Shown here piece by piece: positions 1-11,140 of a DNA stretch of 51,339 bases. The DNA is taken from NCBI GenBank assembly GCA_032718475.1, contig JAUCBJ010005944.1, forward strand, positions 1-51,339, read 5' to 3'. Position numbers and translations under genes: made by a program. Every line of letters starts with the position of its first letter. Position 1 is the stretch's first letter. This DNA is from Nemertoderma westbladi. Lineage: Eukaryota > Xenacoelomorpha > Nemertodermatida > Nemertodermatidae. Below the pieces are notes generated by a model. That model saw nothing but the letters and a program-made list of their open reading frames with translations. It was not told the origin of the DNA and ran no database searches.

Positions 1-880
1 GCCCCAAACTATGGAATGCACTCCCTAAGGTTCTAACTGAATGCTCTTCATTAGTAACATTCAAACATAAACTGAAGGACTACTTACTGACTAAGATCGA
101 AGATGACGACTCATCCGTCTTTCTCTATATTTAATTTTTAACGAATTTTAGACCGACCGATACAATAATATCTCTATTTATTTAATTTTTAACGTATTCT
201 AGATTTATAATATATACTACTCTTGTTATTATCTCAGGCTTAGACCTTCGTTCACACAATACTTACGTTCTATATGGTTCCAACCCATCTACAGAATGTA
301 CTGTACAGTGTCTACCTTTTATTTCAATTTTATCTGTTTTTTTACTCTTAGATAAACCACAGTATCTACCGTACCTTTAATTCAATTATATCTGCTTTTT
401 ACTCTTTTATATACTTACCGCTAATTACCGGTATATTCACAGATATTTATTTTACTTGAGTTTTATCCTGGACCCTCATGGAAACGAGGTGAAACCTCAT
501 GAGGCCATCCACACGTCACTACATACGCTATCCTTCTTGTTTTTACAGTACGTTACATTAATTATATTTACACTCATATTTACATACATATCTACATTTA
601 TATTCACTACATACGATATCCTTCTTGTTTATACTGCACATTACATTAATTATATTTTACCTACGCTTGTGATGTTGAGACCCATTTGTTTTAAAACTAA
701 TGCAATTGTGCAACATCTCTCATGGGGTATGTACAGTACACTACTATGCATAGTTATATAATATTCATTGTTGTTTCTCATCGTTGTTTCGCTTTACATT
801 GCGATTTTATCTGTTTTAGTGCATATAATTTGTTGTTGACGTAAAAAAATCAAATCAAATCAAATCAAATCAAAACCCAC
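1..880 (+). mobile_element. 3' end of a non-LTR retrotransposon (LINE)
   Basis: The segment opens in the C-terminal tail of a LINE reverse transcriptase frame (3-134). About 700 bp of AT-rich 3' UTR without ORFs follow, then a pentanucleotide tail of repeated tcaaa at about 847-874. A short repeated tail after a long UTR is typical of CR1/L2/jockey-type LINEs. The 5' part of the element lies outside the window. The exact LINE clade cannot be told from this piece. Confidence 0.7.
3..134 (+). pseudogene. C-terminal fragment of LINE ORF2 (reverse transcriptase)
   Basis: The frame is open from the window edge for 43 codons and ends in TAA at 132-134. It reads PKLWNALPKVL, then SLVTFKHKLKDYLL. 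The W-N-x-L-P pattern followed about 15 residues later by FK-x-LK-x-L is the usual closing segment of CR1/jockey-like RT proteins. The rest of the ORF is off the left edge, so whether the parent copy is intact is unknown. Confidence 0.65.
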
Positions 881-960
881 CTTGGCAAATTAATATCCCG
901 CCTCAATGTTAAATTCTCAATTTAGGGAAAAGAAACTCATATCTCATAATCTGTTCCTAG
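877..960 (+). repeat. Fragment of the G-tract MITE family
   Basis: The stretch from aacccaccttggcaaattaa to the tttagggaaaag block matches the 5' part of the MITE copies at 30702-30937 and 32277-32519, with only a few differences. It lacks the terminal G-run and the 3' half. It directly abuts the LINE tail, so one element may have inserted next to the other. Confidence 0.6.
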
Positions 961-2713
961 TAATTATTAAAGCAGTTAGGGCAACATATATCCTGTCTAC
1001 ATCAAAATTATATATAATACCAAACACCACTCATAGTATTAATGTTGCCAAAACATAATTAGACCTCCAAACTCTGATTTTAATTGAACATTGCAACTAG
1101 TATAGTTATCAATAGTACCCTACAGTTAGGTTCATATATGGCGAGTCAGAACTGCGAATAACCAGCGAACTTAGGTGTAGGTTTCAGTGTATGTGTGTGT
1201 CGGAAGCCAATATCAGAATATATAACTAGCCATAGTATAATTATATTTGTTCGCTGAGAGAGTTAGGCCTCACTCATGTACACTACTCTATAACTAAAAA
1301 GTCATTCAGGTGGCCAGCTTTTCCCAGGAACCTACTGTAATAGACATTCGCATCCATTGAATCCAGGGCAACAGTTTGTGTTGGATTAAAGGGGGTAAAA
1401 AGTTATACAGAGACAGGTACTGTAGATCCCACTCTGTATTCCCTCTGGTTTGACAGATTAATATAATTAATGTTTGCCAAGCAAGTCATTAACTCACCTC
1501 CCTCTCGGATTTTTAAATACATCAATTATTATTTTATTATTAGCTGAGTATAGTACCATTAACGGTAACCAGCACTATGTGTGTAACTAAAATTCATTCC
1601 GCTGACCCACAACCCACCACCACCTTGTAGATATTCCCTTAGGAAGCACGGGGAAGAGTTATTCAGCTGATGGGATAATAGTAGATTACTAACCAAGTTA
1701 ATGTTTGCTTATAGTCTGGGTTGAAAGAGTGAGTGATTAAATAAAAACTTGGCACAGAAAGTACATCCTTGTTAGTTGGCCCTTTCTCTATTGAATGAAC
1801 ATCACTAGGTCCTCTATACATTTTTCATGCGCTCCAGCTGGTGTTTTATCATTGCGCCTATGGCGTTTTTTCGTTTATGACTATTTTTCGAGCCCACATT
1901 CTATGGACAGACATGGGACCAGCGGGAAACGATAGTGGTCATCAAAACATTGCGTTATGCAAAATTTTAACAAAATCGTTAGAGCCGTTTTTATGTTATT
2001 TCGCTTCAAAATATTACTATTATTACTATTACTATTACTATTACATCAAATTCTTACAGAAAGTAACCTTCGGTTCCTAATTTAGCAATGTTTAAATTTC
2101 AATCATTTTAAATTTACATTATTGTGAATGTTGATACATAATGCCACATTTTGAATTTAGCAATGTTTAAATTTCAATAATTTTAAATTTACATTATTGA
2201 TCAAGGATTGATCGAGTTATTAACGTTTAAATATTCGGCACGACAGATTGACACGTTAATTAAAGGTAACCCTATGCTGAGGCTCACCTAGCCGCGGAAC
2301 ATGAAATTGCATGATCCCAAAAACTTTCTAAACTTTTTATCAATTTGTCATTTGCATTTGGCCTAAGCCTTTTTTTATCCACTAGAACTTGCCATTAGCA
2401 GTATTACGAACTTGCCTATAGCAGTACAGTACAGAGTACAGCAGTATACTGTAGTTTTATTGGGGAAGTCGGCACAGCATTCTTAAAAATGCAGCTGCAA
2501 TGCAGCATGCCGATCCTAGTAGTAGTATTGGGGAAGTCACTCCCAAGTCCAAAGTCAGTATCCCAGTCGGCCAGTACTGCAGCTGTGCAGTACAGTATCT
2601 CACCCAACCACATGAACCAGTATCGTTCCTGTGTCGTGTCCTGTTTCTACTACCGCACCGTAATATTAGGTATTCTGATATTGGAATGCTGTAAACGTAT
2701 AATCTTATAAACA
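961..2713. other. Intergenic DNA with minor repeats
   Basis: No supportable gene is seen. It contains a TAC/TAT trinucleotide run at about 2010-2046, a 46-bp direct repeat at 2079-2124 and 2154-2199 (75-bp spacing), and short actgta-rich stretches. The sequence around 1830-2046, with a phrase like caaaatcgttagagccgttt before the trinucleotide run, looks like the 3' end of another LINE-like repeat, but this is weak. The ORFs here are short and unconvincing. Confidence 0.5.
2079..2199. repeat. Two-copy direct repeat, 46 bp each
   Basis: Copies at 2079-2124 and 2154-2199 read aatttagcaatgtttaaatt onward and differ at one or two positions. They are separated by 29 bp. No function is apparent. 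Confidence 0.8.
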
Positions 2714-4828
2714 ATGGCTAAAGTGAGACCAGAAAAAAAGATGGGTAAGTCGGCATCATCGGCGGCGAAGAAAGGAAACTCGAAAAGTAATTCGTCATCG
2801 AACCCAAACAGAGAGCGGACTGGCCCTCATATGCGAAGCAAAGACACGATAAATCGGATCAATATGTACAAGGGGGGTAAACCGGTGCGAAATAGTAAAG
2901 GGAAGATCGTGAAACCGGGGTTGTTCCAGAATCCCGCCAAGGCGGGAGAACAGGACAGGATCGCTCCGAACAGAAAGTGGTTCGGTAACACCCGCGTAAT
3001 CACTCAGAACGCCCTCCAAATGTTCCAAAGCGAAATGTCGAAAATATCTACGGATCCGTATAAAGTGGTAATGAAACAAACTAAACTCCCGGTCACTCTA
3101 CTAAACGAACGCAAACAGTTCGAACGTGTACACATCCTCGACACGGAATCCTACGAACACACATTCGGGAAGAAATCCCACAGAAAACGCGCGAATATCG
3201 GGACTAGTGACGTCACGGAACTAGCTAAGATCGCGAGCGATAAGGGCGAGCGATACGCGGTGGATGCGGACAGAGATATCGAACGCGAAGACGACGGTAT
3301 CAAAGACGCGACCCCCGATATTATATTCCAAGCGGGACAAAGCCGGAGAATCTGGAACGAGTTGTATAAAGTAATCGATTCTAGTGACGTCATCCTACAG
3401 GTGTTAGACGCCCGGGACCCTATGGGAACGCGCTCACCCTACATCGAGAAGTACTTAAGCACCGAACAGAAACACAAACACTTGATATTCGTGCTCAACA
3501 AGATCGATTTGGTTCCGAGTTGGGTGGGTAAACGTTGGATTGTAGAATTGAGTAAGGAGCGACCCACTCTCGCCTTCCACGCGAGTGTAAACAAATCCTT
3601 TGGCAAGGGCGCTCTCATACAACTACTCAGACAGTTCGCTAAGCTCCATCAGGAGCGCAAACAGATATCGGTAGGGCTTATAGGCTACCCCAACGTCGGT
3701 AAGAGCTCCGTAATTAATTGTCTGCGACGCAAAAAGGTCTGCAAGACGGCCCCAATTGCCGGGGAGACCAAGGTGTGGCAGTACATCACACTGATGCGTC
3801 GTATCTTCCTTATAGATTGCCCGGGGGTGGTCTACTCGGCGGGGGACTCCCAGACAGACACGGTCCTCAAGGGGGTCGTTCGCGTCGAGAATCTACCGGA
3901 CCCGGTGGACCACATCGCGACGGTGTTGCACCGGGTGAAACCGGTGTATCTGGTGCGGGTCTACGGGGTCCCGCGATGGGACGACCCCAACGACTTCCTC
4001 GAGAGACTCGCCCTCCGCACCGGGAAGTTGTTTAAGGGCGGGGAGCCGGACGTCGTCGCCGCCGCTAAAATGGTCCTAAACGACTGGCAACGAGGCCGAC
4101 TTCCTTATTATAATCCGCCGCCGTCTAGTAAGTCGTTAGTGGCGGCGGAGACGGTAGGGAGTTTGTGTTACAAACCAATCAGTGACATAGATAAGGATGT
4201 TATGGATGATACTAAGGAGTCTATCGATGAGAACATTGACGCCGATGATAGTGATAAAGATTATATTAAGGATGTTGAAGACGAAGTAGTTGATATTGAG
4301 GTTGACGATGAAGATAAACTAGATGATGTTGTTAACGATGTTGATAGCGATTTATCCACTAGTGATGATGACGTCGATGATAGAAGTGCCTTAATGAAAC
4401 GCACAGAGGGGATAGCTGACGAACTGATGAATCCGTATCTCCCGTTAATGATGAAGAAGGCGATGAAGAAGGAGTTCAAGGGATTATTGAGTTCGGGGGT
4501 TGTGAGACGGGATTCGAACTCAGGCGAACTATCCGTAACCCCCGCCCATCGGATGGTCAAACACAAAGAGGAACCGAGTGCGTCGTTCATTCGGTTAGAT
4601 AAAGGCGAGGAAAAGCGTTCCAGAAGAGAACTGGCTGGTAAAGTTATCCGGAAACAGCGAAAGAAACACGTCGTTAAGGAAGGGAAGACTGGAGATACAT
4701 TAACAGGACGACAGCGGCGGAGGTTGCATCAGAAGTTAACCAGGAAGAAAGTCGGTGTTCATTTCTACGATCAAATTGATGTCAAGAATCGGTCTAGGCG
4801 ACATCATAACAACCCGACAAGAACGTAA
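2714..4828 (+). CDS. GNL2: Nucleolar GTP-binding protein 2 (GNL2/NGP-1), intronless
   Basis: A single 704-codon ORF. The family (YlqF/YawG GTPases; yeast Nog2) acts in the nucleolus and nucleus in maturation and export of the pre-60S ribosomal subunit. The GTPase motifs come in the circularly permuted order of this family: DARDP at residues 232-236, G4 NKID at 262-265, G1 GYPNVGKSS at 324-332, a GET switch segment just after, and G3 DCPG at 368-371. A basic N-terminal region precedes the NGP1NT domain (about 40-170). After the GTPase come an acidic stretch (about 490-560) and a very basic C-terminus ending in [12 protein letters not shown]. The length is close to animal orthologues (about 730). 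The ATG at 2714 fits the usual MAK-type start. Animal GNL2 genes are usually rich in introns and this one has none, so it may be a retrocopy that kept an open frame. Coding GC is clearly higher than the flanks. Confidence 0.95.
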   Translation: MAKVRPEKKMGKSASSAAKKGNSKSNSSSNPNRERTGPHMRSKDTINRINMYKGGKPVRNSKGKIVKPGLFQNPAKAGEQDRIAPNRKWFGNTRVITQNALQMFQSEMSKISTDPYKVVMKQTKLPVTLLNERKQFERVHILDTESYEHTFGKKSHRKRANIGTSDVTELAKIASDKGERYAVDADRDIEREDDGIKDATPDIIFQAGQSRRIWNELYKVIDSSDVILQVLDARDPMGTRSPYIEKYLSTEQKHKHLIFVLNKIDLVPSWVGKRWIVELSKERPTLAFHASVNKSFGKGALIQLLRQFAKLHQERKQISVGLIGYPNVGKSSVINCLRRKKVCKTAPIAGETKVWQYITLMRRIFLIDCPGVVYSAGDSQTDTVLKGVVRVENLPDPVDHIATVLHRVKPVYLVRVYGVPRWDDPNDFLERLALRTGKLFKGGEPDVVAAAKMVLNDWQRGRLPYYNPPPSSKSLVAAETVGSLCYKPISDIDKDVMDDTKESIDENIDADDSDKDYIKDVEDEVVDIEVDDEDKLDDVVNDVDSDLSTSDDDVDDRSALMKRTEGIADELMNPYLPLMMKKAMKKEFKGLLSSGVVRRDSNSGELSVTPAHRMVKHKEEPSASFIRLDKGEEKRSRRELAGKVIRKQRKKHVVKEGKTGDTLTGRQRRRLHQKLTRKKVGVHFYDQIDVKNRSRRHHNNPTRT

Positions 4829-5464
4829 ATACAATATTATCGCTCAGTTATATTTTAAATTAATTGAAAGGTGCGACGGGCAATAATGATAGGCAATTGA
4901 GTTCTTCCCGGTAAATTAATATGCGAAACTAAAAGTATCTCATTAATTTCTTATTTAGAGGTTTTTATGTGGCGCCGTTACAGTTGCAGTAACAGTACTG
5001 CCGAAAGGTCAGAAAAAATATCAATTGTTGAGAAAAGAATAAATAAAAAATAAATTGGTGAAAAATATAAGCTGTTACGAAAGTATAATTTGGTGAGAAA
5101 AAATATAATTATACTCATAAATATAATAATAATAAATAATAATACGATGTAATAATTAAGGGGCAACCATATAGTGAACTATTTATTGACTAACGGTATG
5201 AGAAAAACTCTTCTTTTGAGAAAAATTCTTATAATGAAATAATGTGAAAAAGCAATCGTGAAATAATGTAAAGACAACTAATACATATTATTATTATGTA
5301 CAATTACATAGTGATATAATGTAGATCATGGTTGTATTAGTTCTTTGAAAAATGCTTCATTTACATTGTATACACCACGGCCACATAAGGGAAACAAAGG
5401 TGCATTTTATTCCTGAAAATATCGCGCGTTAGTTACTTATATCCTGTAACCATTTCACCTTATT
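4829..5464. other. GNL2 3' flank, AT-rich
   Basis: No gene is seen. An aataaataaaaaataaa cluster at about 5038-5054 could provide a polyadenylation signal for GNL2, some 210 bp past its stop. The flank is AT-rich with short homopolymers. If CFAP100 continues to the left, this DNA lies inside or near one of its introns. Confidence 0.4.
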
Positions 5465-8400
5465 ATGCGCCAAGTCCCGTCAAACCCTGTCAAGGTGCGC
5501 CATCTCCCACCCACACTCACCTCTTACCAAACCCTACAAGGTGCGCCATCTCCCGCCCACACTCACAAGTCACAACTTACCAAACCCTGTCAAGGTGCGC
5601 CATCTCCCGCCCACACTCACCCCTTACCAAACCCTGTCAAGGTGCGCCATCTCCCGCCCACACTCACCCCTTACCAAACCCTACAAGGTGCGCCATCTCC
5701 CGCCAACACTCACCTCTTACCAAACCCTGTCAAGGTGCGCCATCTTCCGCCAACACTCACCTCTTACCAAACCCGACAAGGTGCGCCATCTCCCGCCCAC
5801 ACTCACCCCTTACCAAACCCTACAAGGTGCTCCATCTCCCGCCCACACTCACCCCTTACCAAACCCTACAAGGTGCGCCATCTCCCGCCCAAACTCTCCT
5901 CTAACCAAACCCTGTCAGGTGCGCCATCTCCCGCCCACACTCACCTCTTACCAAACCCTGTCAAGGTGCGCCATCTCCCGCCCACACTCACCTCTTACCA
6001 AACCCTGTCAAGGTGTGCCATCTCCCGCCCACACTCACCTCTTACCAAACCCTGTCAAGGTGCGCCATCTCCCTTACCCAACCCTACAAGGTGCGCCCTC
6101 TCCCGCCCACACTCACCTCTAACCAAATCCTACAAGGTGCGCCATCTCCCGCCAACACTCACCTCTTAACAAACCCTACAAGGTGCGCCATCTCCCGCCC
6201 ACACTCACCCCTTACCAAACCCTACAAGGTTCGCCATCTCCCGCCCACACTCACCCCTTACCAAACCCTACAAGGTGCGCCATCTCCCGCCCACACTCAC
6301 CTCTAACCAAACCCTGTCAAGGTGCGCCATCTCCCGCCCACACTCACCTCTTACCAAACCCTGTCAAGGTGCGCCATCTCCCGCCCACACTCACCTCTTA
6401 CCAAACCCTGTCAAGGTGCGCCATCTCCCGCCCACACTCACCTCTTACCAAACCATGTCAAGGTGCGCCATCTCCCGCCCACACTCACCCCTTACCAAAC
6501 CCTACAAGGTGCGCCATCTCCCGCCCACACTCACCTCTAACCAAACCCTGTCAAGGTGCGCCATCTCCCGCCCACACTCACCTCTTTCCAAACCCTACAA
6601 GGTGCGCCATCTCCCGCCCACACTCACCCATTTCCAAACCCTACAAGGTGCGCCATCTCCCGCCCACACTCACGCCTTAACAAACCCTACAAGGTGCGCC
6701 AACTCCCGCCCACACTCACCTCTAACCAAACCCTGTCAAGGTGCGCCATCTCCCGCCCACACTCACCACTTACCAAACCCTGTCAAGGTGCGCCATCTCC
6801 CGCCCACACTCACCTCTTACCAAACCCTGTCAAGGTGCGCCATCTCCCGCCCACACTCACATCTAACCAAACCCTGTCAAGGTGCGCCATCTCCCGCCCA
6901 CACTCACCACTTACCAAACCCTGTCAAGGTGCGCCATCTCCCGCCCACACTTACCTCTTACCAAACCCTGACAAGGTACGCCATCTCCCGCCCACACTCA
7001 CCTCTTACCAAACCCTGTCAAGGTGCGCCATCTCCCGCCCACACTCACCTCTAACCAAACCCTGTCAAGGTGCGCCATCTCCCGCCCACACTCACCACTT
7101 ACCAAACCCTGTCAAGGTGCGCCATCTCCCGCCCACACTCACCACTTACCAAACCCTGTCAAGGTGCGCCATCTCCCGCCCACACTCACCTCTTACCAAA
7201 CCCTGACAAGGTGCGCCATCTCCCGCCAACACTCACCTCTTACCAAACCCCACAAGGTGCGCCATCTCCCGCCCACACTCACCCCTTACCAAACCCTACA
7301 AGGTGCTCCATCTCCCGCCCACACTCACCCCTTACCAAACCCTGACAAGGTGCGCCATCTCCCGCCCACACTCACCCCTTACCAAACCCTACAAGGTGCT
7401 CCATCTCCCGCCCACACTCACCCCTTACCAAACCCTACAAGGTGCTCCATCTCCCGCCCACACTCACCCCTTACCAAACCCTACAAGGTGCTCCATCTCC
7501 CGCCCACACTCACCCCTTACCAAACCCTACAAGGTGCGCCATCCCCCGCCCACACTCACCTCTTACCAAACCCTGACAAGGTGCGCCATCTCCCGCCAAC
7601 ACTCACCTCTTACCAAACCCTACAAGGTGCTCCATCTCCCGCCCACACTCACCTCTTACCAAACCCTGACAAGGTGCGCCATCTCCCGCCAACACTCACC
7701 TCTTACCAAACCCTACAAGGTGCGCCATCTCCCGCCCACACTCACCCCTTACCAAACCCTACAAGGTGCTCCATCTCCCGCCCACACTCACCCCTTACCA
7801 AACCCTACAAGGTGCGCCATCTCCCGCCCACACTCACCTCTTACCAAACCCTACAAGGTGCTCCATCTCCCGCCCACACTCACCCCTTACCAAACCCTAC
7901 AAGGTGCGCCATCCCCCGCCCACACTCACCTCTTACCAAACCCTGTCAAAGTGCGCCATCTCCCGCCCACACTCACCTCTTACCAAACCCTGTCAAGGTG
8001 CGCCATCTCCCGCCCACACTCACCCCTTACCAAACCCTACAAGGTGCGCCATCCCCCGCCCACACTCACCTCTTACCAAACCCTGTCAAAGTGCGCCATC
8101 TCCCGCCCACACTCACCCCTTACCAAACCCTACAAGGTGCGCCATCCCCCGCCCACACTCACCTCTTACCAAACCCTGTCAAAGTGCGCCATCTCCCGCC
8201 CACACTCACCTCTTACCAAACCCTGTCAAGGTGCGCCATCTCCCGCCCACACTCACCTCTAACCAAACCCTGTCAAGGTGCGCCATCTCCCGCCCACACT
8301 CACCACTTACCAAACCCTGTCAAGGTGCGCCATCTCCCGCCCACACTCACCACTTACCAAACCCTGTCAAGGTGCGCCATCTCCCGCCCACACTCACCCC

Positions 8401-11028
8401 TTACCAAACCCTACAAGGTGCGCCATCCCCCGCCCACACTCACCTCTTACCAAACCCTGTCAAAGTGCGCCATCTCCCGCCCACACTCACCCCTTACCAA
8501 ACCCTACAAGGTGCTCCATCTCCCGCCCACACTCACCCCTTACCAAACCCTACAAGGTGCGCCATCTCCCGCCCACACTCACCTCTTACCAAACCCTACA
8601 AGGTGCGCCATCTCCCGCCCACACTCACCCCTTACCAAACCCTACAAGGTGCGCCATCTCCCGCCCACACTCACCCCTTACCAAACCCTACAAGGTGCGC
8701 CATCTCCCGCCCACACTCACCTCTAACCAAACCCTGTCAAGGTGCGCCATCTCCCGCCCACACTCACCTCTTACCAAACCCTGTCAAGGTGCGCCATCTC
8801 CCGCCCACACTCACCTCTTACCAAACCCTACAAGGTGCGCCATCTCCCGCCCACACTCACCCCTTACCAAACCCTACAAGGTGCGCCATCTCCCGCCCAC
8901 ACTCACCCCTTACCAAACCCTACAAGGTGCGCCATCTCCCGCCCACACTCACCTCTAACCAAACCCTGTCAAGGTGCGCCATCTCCCGCCCACACTCACC
9001 TCTAACCAAACCCTGTCAAGGTGCGCCATCTCCCGCCCACACTCACCTCTAACCAAACCCTGTCAAGGTGCGCCATCTCCCGCCCACACCCACCTCTTAC
9101 CAAACCATGTCAAGGTGCGCCATCTCCCGCCCACACTCACCCCTTACCAAACCCTACAAGGTGCGCCATCTCCCGCCCACACTCACCTCTAACCAAACCC
9201 TGTCAAGGTGCGCCATCTCCCGCCCACACTCACCTCTTACCAAACCCTGTCAAGGTGCGCCATCTCCCGCCCACACTCACCTCTTACCAAACCCTGTCAA
9301 GGTGCGCCATCTCCCGCCCACACTCACCTCTTACCAACCCTGTCAAGGTGCGCCATCTCCCGCCCACACTCACCTCTTACCAAACCCTGTCAAGGTGCGC
9401 CATCTCCCGCCCACACTCACCTCTTACCAAACCCTGTCAAGGTGCGCCATCTCCCGCCCACACTCACCCCTTACCAAACCCTACAAGGTGCGCCATCACC
9501 CGCCCACACTCACCTCTTACCAAACCCTGTCAAGGTGCGCCATCTCCCGCCCACACTCACCTCTTACCAAACCCTACAAGGTGCGCCATCTCCCGCCCAC
9601 ACTCACCTCTTACCAAACCCTGTCAAGGTGCGCCATCTCCCGCCCACACTCACCACTTACCAAACCCTGTCAAGGTGCGCCATCTCCCGCCCACACTCAC
9701 CTCTTACCAAACCCTGTCAAGGTGCGGCATCTCCCGCCCACACTCACCCCTTACCAAACCCTACAAGGTGCGCCATCTCCCGCCCACACTCACCTCTTAC
9801 CAAACCCTGTCAAGGTGCGCCATCTCCCGCCCAGCCCACACTCACCTCTTACCAAACCCTTTCAAGGTGCGCCATCTCCCGCCCACACTCACCTCTTACC
9901 AAACCCTGTCAAGGTGCGCCATCTCCCGCCCACACTCACCTCTTACCAAACCCTGTCAAGGTGCGCCATCTCCCGCCCACACTCACCTCTTACCAAACCC
10001 TGTCAAGGTGCGCCATCTCCCGCCCACACTCACCTCTTACCAAACCCTGTCAAAGTGCGCCATCCCCCGCCCACACTCACCTCTTACCAAACCCTACAAG
10101 GTGCGCCATCTCCCGCCCACACTCACCTCTTACCAAACCCTGTCAAGGTGCGCCATCTCCCGCCCACACTCACCTCTTACCAAACCCTGTCAAGGTGCGC
10201 CATCTCCCGCCCACACTCACCTCTTACCAAACCCTGTCAAGGTGCGCCATCTCCCGCCCAGCCCACACTCACCTCTTACCAAACCCTTTCAAGGTGCGCC
10301 ATCTCCCGCCCACACTCACCGTCTTACCAAACCCTGTCAAGGTGCGCCATCTCCCGCCCACACTCACCTCTTACCAAACCCTGTCAAGGTGCGCCATCTC
10401 CCGCCCACACTCACCTCTTACCAAACCCTGTCAAGGTGCGCATCTCCCGCCAGCACTCACCTCTTACCAAACCCTGTCAAGGTGCGCCATCTCCCGCCCA
10501 CACTCACCCCTTACCAAACCCTACAAGGTGCGCCATCTCCCGCCCACACTCACCCCTTACCAAACCCTACAAGGTGCGCCATCTCCCGCCCACACTCACC
10601 CCTTACCAAACCCTACAAGGTGCGCCATCTCCCGCCCACACTCACCTCTTACCAAACCCTGTCAAGGTGCGCCATCTCCCGCCCACACTCACCTCTAACC
10701 AAACCCTGACAAGGTGCGCCATCTCCCGCCCACACTCACCTCTTACCAAACCCTGTCAAGGTGCGCCATCTCCCGCCCACACTCACCTCTTACCAAACCC
10801 TGTCAAGGTGCGCCATCTCCCGCCCACACTCACCTCTTACCAAACCCTGTCAAGGTGCGCCATCTCCCGCCCACACTCACCTCTTACCAAACCTTGACAA
10901 GGTGCGCCATCTCCCGCCCACACTCACCTCTTACCAAACCTTGACAAGGTGCGCCATCTCCCGCCCACAATCACCTCTTACCAAACCCTGACAAGGTGCG
11001 CCCTCTCCCACCCACACTCACCTCTTAC
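5465..11028 (-). repeat. Minisatellite 1: 46/47-bp unit, about 119 copies, in CFAP100 intron 6
   Basis: A continuous tandem array. The + strand unit runs cctcttaccaaaccctgtca, then aggtgcgccatctcccgccc, then acactca (47 bp). A 46-bp variant has ctacaagg in place of ctgtcaagg. The copy number is estimated from length. Both unit lengths are interspersed, with blocks of like variants that suggest repeated local amplification. On the - strand every unit contains TTTGGTAAGAGGTGAGTG, the same bases found at the donor of CFAP100 exon 6, which forms the array's right edge. The + strand is open in several frames for 500-600 codons only because the unit lacks stops. Confidence 0.97.
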
Positions 11029-11140
11029 CAGACAATCTCGTGTGGGAGCCTTTTCCAGATCTCTGAGATTTCTCTTGGCTGTGTAGTCGAACATCTTTTG
11101 ATTTCTTGGCCTCTACAGCTTTTTCCTTTTCTTGTCTTTT
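11029..11140 (-). CDS. CFAP100: CFAP100 coding exon 6
   Basis: The acceptor ataaaatcttag|AAAAG and donor TTGTCTG|GTAAGA give 112 bp, phase 0 to 1. It encodes KRQEKEKAVEAKKSKDVRLH and then a Ser/Lys-rich linker, like the variable region that follows the coiled coil in this family. The donor is also the first unit of minisatellite 1. A foldback element ends 22 bp upstream of the acceptor AG. Confidence 0.78.

Noticed and set aside
1841-2080. 79-codon ORF ending in a poly-Tyr run
   Set aside because: The Tyr run comes from a TAC/TAT microsatellite and the rest looks like the 3' end of a dispersed repeat.
3718-4035. Alternative-frame ORF of 105 codons inside GNL2
   Set aside because: A shadow of the GC-rich GTPase coding region, with no independent support.
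4978-4997. Possible tiny last exon of CFAP100 on the - strand (acceptor ctttcggcag, encoding VLLLQL then stop)
   Set aside because: It fits phase 1 from exon 6 and has a fair pyrimidine tract. It would cut the protein to about 329 residues and drop the conserved C-terminal half, so a more distant exon is likelier. Only RNA could rescue it.
5465-10991. Long + strand ORFs of up to 609 codons in the 46/47-bp array
   Set aside because: The unit has no stop in most frames, so all three frames stay open. There is no non-repeat start, no domain, and the DNA is an intron of CFAP100 on the other strand.
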